Shown here: piece after piece, positions 32,505 through 39,897 of the stretch
How positions within the stretch are numbered: the stretch's first letter is position 1
Layout of the letters: each line of letters opens with the position of its first letter
NCBI RefSeq assembly: GCF_018618475.1
Contig: NZ_JACSMD010000001.1
Location: forward strand, 558,001 to 622,000
DNA length: 64,000 nt
Direction of reading: 5' to 3'
Origin: Exiguobacterium sp. s122
Lineage (GTDB): Bacteria > Bacillota > Bacilli > Exiguobacteriales > Exiguobacteriaceae
Program-made: the position numbers and the translations under genes
Notes under the pieces: model-generated
What the model was told of the DNA's origin: nothing
Databases searched by the model: none
What the model saw: only the letters and a program-made list of their open reading frames with translations

Positions 32505-33100
32505 TTCATCAATTCATTCAAGGCACGACAGAGACGACGTTTGTACTATTGCATGGGACCGGCGGAACGGAACAGGACTTGATTCCGCTCGCGAAAGAAT
32601 TGAACGCGGACGCCAACATCTTGACGCTTCGGGGTGACGTCCTCGAGAACGGCATGTCCCGCTTCTTCCGCCGTCACGCGGAAGGTGTGCTCGACTTAGA
32701 AGATTTGAAGAAGCAGACGGAACGTTTCCTCGCCTTCCTCGACGAGGCAGCCGTGAAGTGTGGGGTGGACCGTGACAAGATGATTCCGCTCGGCTACTCG
32801 AACGGGGCCAACTTGATCGGCTCGGCGCTCTATCGCCAGAACGCATTTAACGCCTCGCTCTTGTTCCATCCGATGGTACCGGACCGCTCGCTCACGCTCC
32901 CGAGTCTGTCAGGTGCGAACGTATTCATCTCGGCAGGGGAACGTGATCCGATTTGCCCGAAAACAGAAACAGAAGAGCTGACGTCGACACTCCGGACAGC
33001 CGGAGCGGACGTCGAACTCTTCTATCACGGAGGCGGGCATGAACTGCGGATGGAGGAAGTCGAGGCGGCCCGGACATGGGTCGCGTCGTTCCTCGGCTGA
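32501..33100 (+). CDS. mhqD: Carboxylesterase, MhqD-like
   Basis: This 199-residue alpha/beta hydrolase of the phospholipase/carboxylesterase group has the oxyanion segment LLHGTGGTEQDL, nucleophile GYSNGANL, Asp in AGERDPICP and His in HGGGHELRM. It resembles MhqD of B. subtilis, part of the MhqR quinone response. It starts inside the mhqO stop (ATGA) and shares its operon. It converges on the next minus-strand gene with a one-base gap and no visible terminator. Confidence 0.87.
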   Translation: MIHQFIQGTTETTFVLLHGTGGTEQDLIPLAKELNADANILTLRGDVLENGMSRFFRRHAEGVLDLEDLKKQTERFLAFLDEAAVKCGVDRDKMIPLGYSNGANLIGSALYRQNAFNASLLFHPMVPDRSLTLPSLSGANVFISAGERDPICPKTETEELTSTLRTAGADVELFYHGGGHELRMEEVEAARTWVASFLG

Positions 33101-33101
33101 C

Positions 33102-33596
33102 TTACGCCATCTTCTTCGGCTTCGTTGTAGACGGCCGAGAGTAGACGACGAGGACACCGCGGTCAATCAAATAAGCGGCGAAAAGACGTTTCGCCTCTTC
33201 AGAACGAACAGTTCGGTCGATGTGGATATACAATCGGCCGAGCTTTTTTTGTGAGGTGCGGGTGAGGAGCCAAATCGAGTCGAGCGTATATTCCCAGCTC
33301 TTGAGCGTATCGGGCCCGATGTAGAGGTAACGGTTCGCGGTTCGCTCGAGCAAGTAGTTGAGCCACCAGACGTCCCGGGCGAGCTTCATGACGACACCGG
33401 TCAAAAATGTGATGCCAATGAAAAAGATTGCGGCCAAAATCGGATGCATGGCGGTGAACCGGTCGCGCAACGGTTCGAAGGCGACGAGGAACAGTCCGAC
33501 GGAAAAGGCGCCGGTGAACCACCAAAATCCGAAGTTAGAGAATGATCGTTTCGGGTCATGGACCATGTGATGACGGTTGCGGATGACAGAAGACAT
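33102..33596 (-). CDS. Hypothetical two-helix membrane protein
   Basis: This 164-residue protein has an N-terminal cytoplasmic segment, two close helices at about residues 24-43 (FWWFTGAFSVGLFLVAF) and 50-71 (PILAAIFFIGITFLTGVVM), and a C-terminal soluble part of about 90 residues that reads like alternating strands and helices (DSIWLLTRTSQKKLGRLYIH). This may be a PH-like membrane-linked domain (inference). The start follows AAAAAGGAGGTGTAGAGA. Not recognised. Confidence 0.7.
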   Translation of the reverse strand: MSSVIRNRHHMVHDPKRSFSNFGFWWFTGAFSVGLFLVAFEPLRDRFTAMHPILAAIFFIGITFLTGVVMKLARDVWWLNYLLERTANRYLYIGPDTLKSWEYTLDSIWLLTRTSQKKLGRLYIHIDRTVRSEEAKRLFAAYLIDRGVLVVYSRPSTTKPKKMA

Positions 33597-33624
33597 TCTC
33601 TACACCTCCTTTTTTATTAGAATA

Positions 33625-33653
33625 TTCAGACTATTTGGTAAATCTACTATACT
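33625..33653 (+). promoter_or_regulatory. Plus-strand promoter with no gene directly downstream
   Basis: TTCAGA (33625-33630), a 17-bp spacer and TATACT (33648-33653). The next plus-strand gene begins 200 bases on, beyond a terminator-like hairpin. Confidence 0.5.
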
Positions 33654-33659
33654 ATACAT

Positions 33660-33777
33660 TACCCAAACTCGTCTATTTGAATACGCGACAAACGTGTTAA
33701 TGGATGAGCATTTTTTGACGAAATCGCTTGCAGGTCGTCAAATGTGGGAATGATGACAGTGACGTCATCATTTTTTT
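33660..33777 (+). ncRNA. Candidate small RNA or attenuated leader
   Basis: Between the promoter at 33625 and the terminator at 33751 lies about 118 bases with no ribosome site followed by an open frame. It contains the hairpin TTTGACGA (33714-33721) with TCGTCAAA (33735-33742), then the terminator. It may be a free RNA, or a leader controlling the downstream acyltransferase. The transcript start is inferred. Confidence 0.35.
33751..33777 (+). terminator. Orphan Rho-independent terminator
   Basis: TGATGAC (33751-33757) pairs with GTCATCA (33764-33770), followed by seven T residues. No plus-strand gene ends here; the nearest is mhqD at 33100, beyond an opposing gene. Confidence 0.7.
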
Positions 33778-33855
33778 GTGAATTCGTAATTTCCGTACGA
33801 CATAAAATCGGCTATGATGAGTGAGGAAAATTTAGATAGAACTTGAGGAATGTTT

Positions 33856-34911
33856 ATGCGAAATCATTGGTACGATAATATTAAAGGCGTGCTCGTCTTG
33901 CTCGTCGTGTTCGGTCACTTGCTGACCGATGTACGCGGCGCCTACGACGACCTGTTGCCGAACTGGATTTATTTATTCTTATACACGTTTCATATGCCGT
34001 TATTTATCATGCTGAGCGGTTACTTCTTCCGGGAGAACCGTTATTTGCGCGTCATCCAGCTGTTCGTCGTCTATGTCATCTGGCAAGTCATCCTCGGGTC
34101 ATGGTTCGCCTTCACCGAGGGCATCCCGCTCCTGTCGATCGACAATCCGGGACTGAACGTCTTGAAACCGTATTGGGCGCTCTGGTACTTGATGGCGATT
34201 ATCATTTGGTACGTCATCACGCCATATGTCACTCAGTTGAAAGGGTACGTTCTTTATGCGCTCTTATTCGCGCTTCTATTCGGCTTCCAGGCCGAGTCGA
34301 CCGGCTTCTTTGCGCTCCGCAAGGTCATCATGTTCTATCCGTTCTTCTTGATTGGCAACTGGATGAGCGAGCGCAACACGTTGAACTTCTTCGAACTCCC
34401 AAAGCGGGCCGAACGACGCAATCGTTATCGTCTTGGTGGAGCGACCGTCTTCACGGTACTCACGCTCGGTTTGCTCGCTTCGATGAGTTTTCAGCGTACG
34501 GACGCGTTTTATCACGTCGGTAACTTGTTCAAGTTCCGCTTCGCGTACGAGACGGCGGTGCCGGAAGCGATATGGAGCGGGCCGTTCGCGTTCCTCATCG
34601 TTTATACGGTGTCGCTTCTTATGGCGATCAGCTTCGCGCTCATCGTGCCGGGACGTGAACTCCCGCTCTTCACGCGGGCCGGAAAATATAGCCTGTACGT
34701 CTACTTGGTGCACGTCTTCCTCGTCGTCGCTTGGAAGGCGTTCGTGCCGACGGCATTCATGCCGACGTCGTGGCAGCAACTCCTCGTCTTGTTCGGTGTC
34801 TCGGTCCTCATGGTCATGATCATTATCAGCCCACCGGTCGTGCGGCTGTTGCGTCCGCTCGTCGAGATTGATGTCCGTCGCGTGCAGGACGAACGGGCGA
34901 CAAAGGCGTAA
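33856..34911 (+). CDS. Membrane acyltransferase (acyltransferase 3 family)
   Basis: This 351-residue integral membrane enzyme has about ten helices. The N-terminal RNHWYDNIKGVLVLLVVFGH carries the family's Asp and the His of FGHLL, followed by HMPLFIMLSGYFFR and a C-terminal SLYVYLVHVF. Such proteins O-acetylate or acylate cell-surface sugars; the acceptor is unknown. ATG 33856 is favoured because GAGGA lies six bases before it; ATG 33850 would be too close. Upstream lies the orphan promoter-terminator unit. Confidence 0.88.
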   Translation: MRNHWYDNIKGVLVLLVVFGHLLTDVRGAYDDLLPNWIYLFLYTFHMPLFIMLSGYFFRENRYLRVIQLFVVYVIWQVILGSWFAFTEGIPLLSIDNPGLNVLKPYWALWYLMAIIIWYVITPYVTQLKGYVLYALLFALLFGFQAESTGFFALRKVIMFYPFFLIGNWMSERNTLNFFELPKRAERRNRYRLGGATVFTVLTLGLLASMSFQRTDAFYHVGNLFKFRFAYETAVPEAIWSGPFAFLIVYTVSLLMAISFALIVPGRELPLFTRAGKYSLYVYLVHVFLVVAWKAFVPTAFMPTSWQQLLVLFGVSVLMVMIIISPPVVRLLRPLVEIDVRRVQDERATKA

Positions 34912-34985
34912 ACCCTTTTCTAAACGCCCGTTTTCCGCTACACTTTAAGGTAGAGTAATGAAACTAGAGCTAAGGAAGTGACACC

Positions 34986-35321
34986 ATGCCATACGGAAAT
35001 GGAATGAACAGTACTGAAGGAGACGTCAACGTCTCACGCCACGTCGTGGAAATGATTGCCGCGGTCGCAGTGAAAGAGACGAAGCACGTCTCGTTCACAC
35101 AGGAAGACACGAAATTGTCAGAACGTGCCCTCATGAAGCACGTGAAAGTCGATGAGACCGAAGAAGGCGTCGTCATCCAGCTCGCGGTATTCGTCGCCTA
35201 TGGCCAGTCGATCATCAAGACGATCACGGCCGTTCAAGAGCGCATCACACAAGACATGGACACGATGCTCGCGATGACGCCGCTTGCGGTCAATGTGAAG
35301 GTCGTCGGCATCCAATTATAA
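34986..35321 (+). CDS. Asp23/Gls24 family envelope stress protein
   Basis: This 111-residue protein fits the Asp23 domain: an early GDVNVSRHVVEMIAAVAVKE, a middle KHVKVDETEEGVVIQLAVFV and a terminal TPLAVNVKVVGIQL. The family includes Asp23 (a membrane-associated stress protein of staphylococci) and YloU/YqhY. No membrane segment is present. The ribosome site is AAGGAAGTGACACC. Followed by a terminator; monocistronic. The partner AmaP/AmaF proteins of staphylococci are not nearby. Confidence 0.85.
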   Translation: MPYGNGMNSTEGDVNVSRHVVEMIAAVAVKETKHVSFTQEDTKLSERALMKHVKVDETEEGVVIQLAVFVAYGQSIIKTITAVQERITQDMDTMLAMTPLAVNVKVVGIQL

Positions 35322-35328
35322 GCAACGG

Positions 35329-35354
35329 AAGAGGGGCGATGTGCTCCTCTTTTT
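35329..35354 (+). terminator. Terminator after the Asp23 gene
   Basis: AAGAGGGGC (from 35329) pairs with GCTCCTCTT, with one mismatch, followed by a T run. Confidence 0.65.
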
Positions 35355-35365
35355 AAATTTTTCTG

Positions 35366-35379
35366 CGAAAGCGGTTGCA
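35366..35379. promoter_or_regulatory. LacI-family/cre-like operator O1 at pgcM
   Basis: CGAAAGCGGTTGCA fits the cre/LacI-type consensus at 12 of 14 positions and overlaps the -35 TTGCAT. Confidence 0.5.
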
Positions 35380-35404
35380 TAGATAAGGCGATATCCGATA
35401 TAAT
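35375..35404 (+). promoter_or_regulatory. pgcM promoter
   Basis: TTGCAT (35375-35380), an 18-bp spacer and TATAAT (35399-35404). One operator overlaps the -35 and a second lies just downstream of the start site. Confidence 0.65.
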
Positions 35405-35418
35405 AGAAATCGAACAAG

Positions 35419-35432
35419 TGCAACCGTTTGCA
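35419..35432. promoter_or_regulatory. LacI-family operator O2 at pgcM
   Basis: TGCAACCGTTTGCA is a near-perfect palindrome with the CG centre of LacI-family sites, about 15 bases past the -10, where it would block elongation or initiation. Confidence 0.55.
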
Positions 35433-35520
35433 TCGATGACCAACGAGCAGCGGGTACTTGTCAAGTTCCCTAAATGTAGTCTGACGACAGAAGCATTTGA
35501 AGGAAAGGCGGAAAGCATGT

Positions 35521-36186
35521 ATGTCAACGATTGAAGCAGTCATTTTCGATTTGGACGGTGTCATCACCGACACCGCGGAGTACCACTACCTCGCTTGGAA
35601 ACAACTCGGAGAAGAGCTCGGCATTCCATTTGACCGTGAGTTCAATGAGACGCTAAAAGGCGTGAGTCGCACCGACTCGCTCGAACGCATCCTTGCGCTC
35701 GGCGGACGGCAGGCTAACTTCACACCGGCTGAAAAAGCGGAACTCGCGGACAAGAAGAACGAGCATTACGTTGAACTCATTCAGCACATCTCTTCTGACG
35801 ATCTGCTCCCAGGCATCGTTTCATTCCTCGATGAAATCAAAGAGGCGGGACTCAAAATCGGCATGGCTTCTGCTTCAAAGAACGCATTTGCGGTCGTTGA
35901 TGCACTTGGCGTCCGTCATTACTTCGACCACATTGTCGATGCAGCAACTGTCGCCGATTCAAAACCACACCCCGAAGTGTTTTTGAAGGCTGCTTCTGCC
36001 CTTGGCGTGAAACCCGAACAGGCCATCGGCGTTGAAGACGCAGCCGCAGGCGTGACTGCGATTAAAGCGGCAAACATGTTTGCTGTCGCCGTCGGGGAAG
36101 AGTCGATGCTCGGTCATGCAGACCTCATCGTCGCTTCAACCGACGAACTCTCGCTCGGACGCATCCTCGAACGCGTCAGAGCGTAA
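35521..36186 (+). CDS. pgcM: Beta-phosphoglucomutase
   Basis: This 221-residue HAD-superfamily enzyme interconverts beta-glucose-1-phosphate and glucose-6-phosphate in maltose or trehalose phosphorolysis. Nucleophile D10 and acid/base D12 lie in FDLDGVITDTAEYHY. The cap has LKGVSRTDSLERIL, motif II is MASASKNA, Lys is in DSKPHPEVF and the acidic pair is in GVEDAAAGV, all characteristic. ATG 35521 follows AAAGGCGGAAAGCATGT. Unusually, no maltose or trehalose phosphorylase gene adjoins it. The two palindromes in the promoter suggest control by a LacI-family repressor and/or CcpA. Confidence 0.92.
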   Translation: MSTIEAVIFDLDGVITDTAEYHYLAWKQLGEELGIPFDREFNETLKGVSRTDSLERILALGGRQANFTPAEKAELADKKNEHYVELIQHISSDDLLPGIVSFLDEIKEAGLKIGMASASKNAFAVVDALGVRHYFDHIVDAATVADSKPHPEVFLKAASALGVKPEQAIGVEDAAAGVTAIKAANMFAVAVGEESMLGHADLIVASTDELSLGRILERVRA

Positions 36187-36207
36187 AGACTACAATCATC
36201 TTCCGTG

Positions 36208-36244
36208 AGACGGCGACTGCCCCGAACAGTCGCCGTCTTTATTT
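36208..36244 (+). terminator. Terminator after pgcM
   Basis: AGACGGCGACTG (36208-36219) pairs with CAGTCGCCGTCT (36227-36238), followed by TTATTT. Confidence 0.85.
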
Positions 36245-36402
36245 AGGTCTAAAGTCCTGAATGGATAGAAATGCCTAAAAGTAGATGACAACTACATTAC
36301 AAATCCGTTACACTTTTATATGGAAACAAGGAAATATTAGAAATTCTTGATTTAAAATAGGTAATCGAGGGTTTTAGATGGAATGTAGAAGGGGATTTGT
36401 GC

Positions 36403-36816
36403 ATGGAAACTACGAATATCAACGAGCACATCTATCGGGAATTGATGGAAATCGAAGAATCGTATCGACAATTGCAACGCCGTGCTGAGTATTTGATCGC
36501 AGAACTAAGCCGAGAAAAACGTGAGGATGAGATGATGCTCGATGCGACGAAACGACTTCGTCCACGTCGCGTCAATCAACGTTACCCACTTGAAGTGTAC
36601 GTGCATCAAGTAACAGACCTTTTAAAAGATCGGAAGACGATGAGTGTACGGGACATCCAGATGGAACTCGAGCTCCGGTACCGGCACCATATCAGTAACA
36701 TCTATCAGCTGATGGTGAAAATCGAAGCGGTCAACCCGGAGATTAAAAAGATTGGCCGTGGCCTGTATACATATGAGCCGGCTGAAGAAGTCGCAACAGA
36801 ACCCGCACACGCATAA
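36403..36816 (+). CDS. Rok-like coiled-coil/winged-helix protein
   Basis: This 137-residue protein has two parts. The N-terminal residues 10-50 are charged heptads (LMEIEESYRQLQRRAEYLIA) likely to form a coiled coil. The C-terminal residues 68-125 read as a winged helix (VRDIQMELELRYRHHISNIY, then INPEIKKIGRGLY-type wing). An RPRRVNQR basic linker joins them. This plan resembles Rok of B. subtilis, a nucleoid-associated repressor of competence and foreign DNA, but close identity is not claimed. ATG 36403 follows AGAAGGGGATTTGTGC. Single gene with a terminator, directly upstream of tagO. Confidence 0.55.
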   Translation: METTNINEHIYRELMEIEESYRQLQRRAEYLIAELSREKREDEMMLDATKRLRPRRVNQRYPLEVYVHQVTDLLKDRKTMSVRDIQMELELRYRHHISNIYQLMVKIEAVNPEIKKIGRGLYTYEPAEEVATEPAHA

Positions 36817-36820
36817 GCCT

Positions 36821-36850
36821 AGCCCGACGAACCCGTTCGTCGGGCTTTCT
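36821..36850 (+). terminator. Terminator after the Rok-like gene
   Basis: AGCCCGACGAAC (36821-36832) pairs perfectly with GTTCGTCGGGCT (36835-36846), then TTCTT. Confidence 0.85.
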
Positions 36851-36891
36851 TGCCTGTAACATTTCTGATACGATTTCGATGACGGTATTTA

Positions 36892-36900
36892 TGCTATAAT
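36892..36900 (+). promoter_or_regulatory. Extended -10 promoter of tagO
   Basis: TGC-TATAAT (TATAAT at 36895-36900), 41 bases before the start codon. The -35 is weak. Confidence 0.5.
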
Positions 36901-36941
36901 TCGCCAGAGTCTATTTTTAACGAGAGAGGAACGGTTGGCCC

Positions 36942-38000
36942 ATGTTATGGATTGCCATGTTGGTCAGTTTTGTGATGGCCATGTTGATTACGCCGCTCGT
37001 GCGCCGATTCGCGTACTTGATTGGCGCGGTCGACCACCCGAACGCCCGAAAAGTACATGTGCGGACGATGCCACGCATCGGCGGCCTCGCTATCTTCATC
37101 GCGTTTTTGATCGGTTACGCCCTGTTGCTTCCGGCGAGCCGATACAATGACGCCATCTTGATTGGTGCTGTCGTCATCGTCCTGACCGGTCTCATCGATG
37201 ACCGGTTTCAACTGACGGCCCGCGTCAAGCTGATGGGGCAGATGATTGCGACCGTCGTCGTGCTCAACTCGGGTATGCGAATCGAGATGATCAATTTGCC
37301 GTTCGACCAGCAGCTGTATCTCGGTTCATGGAGCATCCCCGTGACCGTGCTTTGGCTGATTGGGATTACGAACGCCATCAACTTGATTGACGGCCTTGAC
37401 GGTCTCGCGGCCGGTGTCTCGAGCATCGCCCTCGGGACGATTGCCGTGCTCGCCATCATCCAAGGGAACGTCTATTTGACGATGATGGCCTTGTTGCTCC
37501 TCGCGAGCACGCTCGGTTTTCTCGTTCACAACTTTTATCCGGCGAAGATTTTCATGGGAGATACCGGGGCGCTCTTCCTCGGTTATATGCTCGCCGTCTT
37601 CTCGCTCATCGGGTTCAAGAACGTGACGCTGTTCTCGCTCGTCGTACCGGTCTTATTACTCGGGTTACCGATTTCAGATACGATCTTCGCCATCGTCCGC
37701 CGGCTCGTCCAAGGGCGGCCGCCGATGTCGCCGGATAAGTCGCACATGCATCACCAGCTGATCGATATGGGGTTCACGACGCGCCAAGCAGTGCTCCTCA
37801 TGTACGGGATGACACTCTTCTTCGGTATCGCCTCGATCCTGTTCGCGAAGACGACGATGCTCGGCGCTGTCATCACGTTCGTCATCGTCTTAATCGTCAT
37901 TGAACTGATCGTCGAGTCGACCGAGTTGATTCACCCGAACTATAAACCGCTCATCCAGACGTCCCGGCGCTTGCTTGGCCGGACGAAGGCGTCGAATTAA
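36942..38000 (+). CDS. tagO: Undecaprenyl-phosphate GlcNAc-1-phosphate transferase
   Basis: This 352-residue polytopic enzyme of the MraY/WecA family starts teichoic acid or other glycan linkage-unit synthesis by moving GlcNAc-1-P to undecaprenyl phosphate. Diagnostic motifs are ARKVHVRTMPRIGG, the aspartates in GLIDDRF, NLIDGLDGLAAG, FYPAKIFMGDTG and the His motif SHMHHQLIDMG. About eleven helices are expected. GAGAGGAACGG precedes ATG. It converges with an LCP ligase gene that attaches such glycans to peptidoglycan, and lies near degSU as in B. subtilis. Confidence 0.93.
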   Translation: MLWIAMLVSFVMAMLITPLVRRFAYLIGAVDHPNARKVHVRTMPRIGGLAIFIAFLIGYALLLPASRYNDAILIGAVVIVLTGLIDDRFQLTARVKLMGQMIATVVVLNSGMRIEMINLPFDQQLYLGSWSIPVTVLWLIGITNAINLIDGLDGLAAGVSSIALGTIAVLAIIQGNVYLTMMALLLLASTLGFLVHNFYPAKIFMGDTGALFLGYMLAVFSLIGFKNVTLFSLVVPVLLLGLPISDTIFAIVRRLVQGRPPMSPDKSHMHHQLIDMGFTTRQAVLLMYGMTLFFGIASILFAKTTMLGAVITFVIVLIVIELIVESTELIHPNYKPLIQTSRRLLGRTKASN

Positions 38001-38002
38001 AC

Positions 38003-38038
38003 AGAAAACGACCGTGGGGAGTCCCACGGTCGTTTTCT
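38003..38038. terminator. Bidirectional terminator between tagO and the LCP gene
   Basis: AGAAAACGACCGTGGG (38003-38018) and CCCACGGTCGTTTTCT (38023-38038) form a 16-bp perfect stem with A and T tracts on either side. Confidence 0.85.
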
Positions 38039-39041
38039 AATAGGTTGTCGTCTCTGAGAAGTTGTCGTCCGACTCGTCTTCCGTGTCAAGGTCGGCCGTG
38101 ACCGGCAGTCCGAGTTCGGTCTGTAGGAGCGCTTGTTTTTCTACAAGGTCTGCCTCATCAAGTTCATAATAGTAGACGCCGCCAATCGTCAAGTCGCCGC
38201 CTTTGAGCGTTTCTTGATTGAACGAACGGAGCGACTTCGTGTACGGCTGGAGCTGCGACGCCTCGGAGAGTGACATGTTCGTCCGGATGTTGTTGCCGAC
38301 GGCGTTCATAATGCGGTTCAGCTTCGTAAACGAGTTGATCGTCGTCGCCTCGTTAATGATTGCCTCGAGCACCTGTTGCTGGCGTTTCGCCCGACCGACG
38401 TCGCCTTCGGGGTCGTCTTTGCGCATCCGAGCGTAGGCGAGCGCCTCTTTACCATTCAGCGTCTGAACACCGGGCTCGAGTTCGACGTTTCCGGTCGCGC
38501 GTCCCGAGATGGGAATCAATACGTCCACTTCGACGCCGCCGACCGCATCGACGAGATCCTCGATGCCGTCAAAGTTGATCGTCGCATAGTAATCAATCGG
38601 AATGTCGAATAAGTTCTCGACCGTTGCGATTGTCGTATCGATGCCGCCGTATGAATAGGCGTGATTGATCTTGTCCTTGAATTCGCCATCCGTCGTGACG
38701 ATATCGACGTACGAGTCGCGGGGGATACTGACGAGCGTCACTTGGCGAGATTCCTTGTTGAACGTCGCCACCATGAGCGAGTCGGTCCGGCCTTCCTCGA
38801 GCGAGGCGCCGCCATCGACACCGGCGAGAAGGACGGAGAAGTGGTCTTTCGTCAAATCGATGCTGTCGTCCCGGCGCTCTGACTTGTCGCCGCGGTCGAG
38901 CGCGTCGTTCGTATTCTCGGCCGTCTCGTTCGCCTTGAACACGAAATAACCGAAGACGGCACCACCGAGGGCGAGGACGATGCCGAGGGCGATGAGGATC
39001 ACTTTCCACGGTGTACGTGTCTTACGAGGGGGTTGTGCCAT
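38037..39041 (-). CDS. LytR-CpsA-Psr (LCP) family ligase, TagU-like
   Basis: This 334-residue protein has a cytoplasmic basic N-terminus, one membrane helix at about residues 14-34 (VILIALGIVLALGGAVFGYF) and an extracellular LCP domain. Diagnostic segments are LLAGVDG, EEGRTDSLMVATFN, SIPRDSYVDI, KINHAYSYGG and AYARMRKDDPEGDVGRAKRQ, with the Arg and Asp residues that bind the polyprenyl-pyrophosphate head. LCP enzymes attach teichoic acids to peptidoglycan. The start follows ATGAGGAGATGAC. It is probably in an operon after yvyE (41-base gap) and opposes tagO. TagT, TagU and TagV cannot be told apart here. Confidence 0.9.
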   Translation of the reverse strand: MAQPPRKTRTPWKVILIALGIVLALGGAVFGYFVFKANETAENTNDALDRGDKSERRDDSIDLTKDHFSVLLAGVDGGASLEEGRTDSLMVATFNKESRQVTLVSIPRDSYVDIVTTDGEFKDKINHAYSYGGIDTTIATVENLFDIPIDYYATINFDGIEDLVDAVGGVEVDVLIPISGRATGNVELEPGVQTLNGKEALAYARMRKDDPEGDVGRAKRQQQVLEAIINEATTINSFTKLNRIMNAVGNNIRTNMSLSEASQLQPYTKSLRSFNQETLKGGDLTIGGVYYYELDEADLVEKQALLQTELGLPVTADLDTEDESDDNFSETTTY

Positions 39042-39082
39042 GTCATCTCCTCATTTCAGTCGTTTCTTTTAGTATACGTGAC

Positions 39083-39724
39083 TTATCGCACAAAATCACG
39101 TTCGATGATACGGATATCCTGGGTCTCGAGACCTCCTTGTCCGTTCGTCAAATCGACGAGCCAAGCGAGTGCGGCATCTGTCTCTTCGACCGGAACGGAG
39201 ACGTGGAACGTGACGTCCTCGGCGTAGACGATGTCGTCGAGCAAATAGGATGATTGACGCAGTTCGTTTTCAACTTTGCCGATCCAACCGTAATCGACCG
39301 AGAGCGTCAACCTTTGCATCGGTACTCGCTCGACAATCCCGATTGCATCGAGTCCTTCGCTCACCGTCCCGCCATAGGCACGGATGAGCCCGCCACCGCC
39401 GAGCTTGATACCACCGAAGTAGCGGGTGACGACGACGACCGTATCTTTTAATTGGCGTTTACGGAGCACCTCGAGCATCGGCATGCCGGCCGTGCCGCTC
39501 GGTTCGCCATCATCGTTCGCCTTTTGGTGTTCATTTCGTTCTCCAATCATATAGGCCGAACAATTATGGTTTGCGTTCCAGTGCGTTTTTTTTATCGTTT
39601 GGATAAACGCTTGCGCCTCTTCTTCCGTCTCAACCCGTTTGAAATGCGCGATGAATTTTGACTTTTGTATAATGACCTCGTATTCTCCATCTTGTTTTAT
39701 AGTATAATTTGGTTCAATAGACAT
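39083..39724 (-). CDS. yvyE: YigZ/YvyE family protein (IMPACT domain)
   Basis: This 213-residue protein carries the IMPACT/UPF0029 signature: KSKFIAHFKRVETEEEAQAF, NCSAYMIG, DDGEPSGTAGMPMLEVL and VVVTRYFGGIKLGGGGLIRA, plus a C-terminal ferredoxin-like domain. Family members have been linked to nucleotide and translation-related stress functions; the exact role is not settled. The start at 39724 follows AGAAAGGAGAATTTTCAGA. It is upstream of the LCP gene and divergent from degS, the same neighbourhood as in B. subtilis. Confidence 0.9.
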   Translation of the reverse strand: MSIEPNYTIKQDGEYEVIIQKSKFIAHFKRVETEEEAQAFIQTIKKTHWNANHNCSAYMIGERNEHQKANDDGEPSGTAGMPMLEVLRKRQLKDTVVVVTRYFGGIKLGGGGLIRAYGGTVSEGLDAIGIVERVPMQRLTLSVDYGWIGKVENELRQSSYLLDDIVYAEDVTFHVSVPVEETDAALAWLVDLTNGQGGLETQDIRIIERDFVR

Positions 39725-39837
39725 TTCTGAAAATTCTCCTTTCTATTTTTGAATATTTTTTTTAGAATTCAAGTAGGCGTTTATGCGTCGCTTGGCGAAT
39801 TGGGCTAAAGGAGGCTGCTACGTTTCGTTGTAACATT

Positions 39838-39866
39838 CGTTTTTGCAGACGATAATAGGAACGAGG
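39838..39866 (+). promoter_or_regulatory. degS promoter
   Basis: TTGTAA (39838-39843), a 17-bp spacer and GATAAT (39861-39866), 32 bases upstream of the GTG start. Confidence 0.55.
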
Positions 39867-39897
39867 ACTAACTATCGACGTATTAGGGGATGGCATC

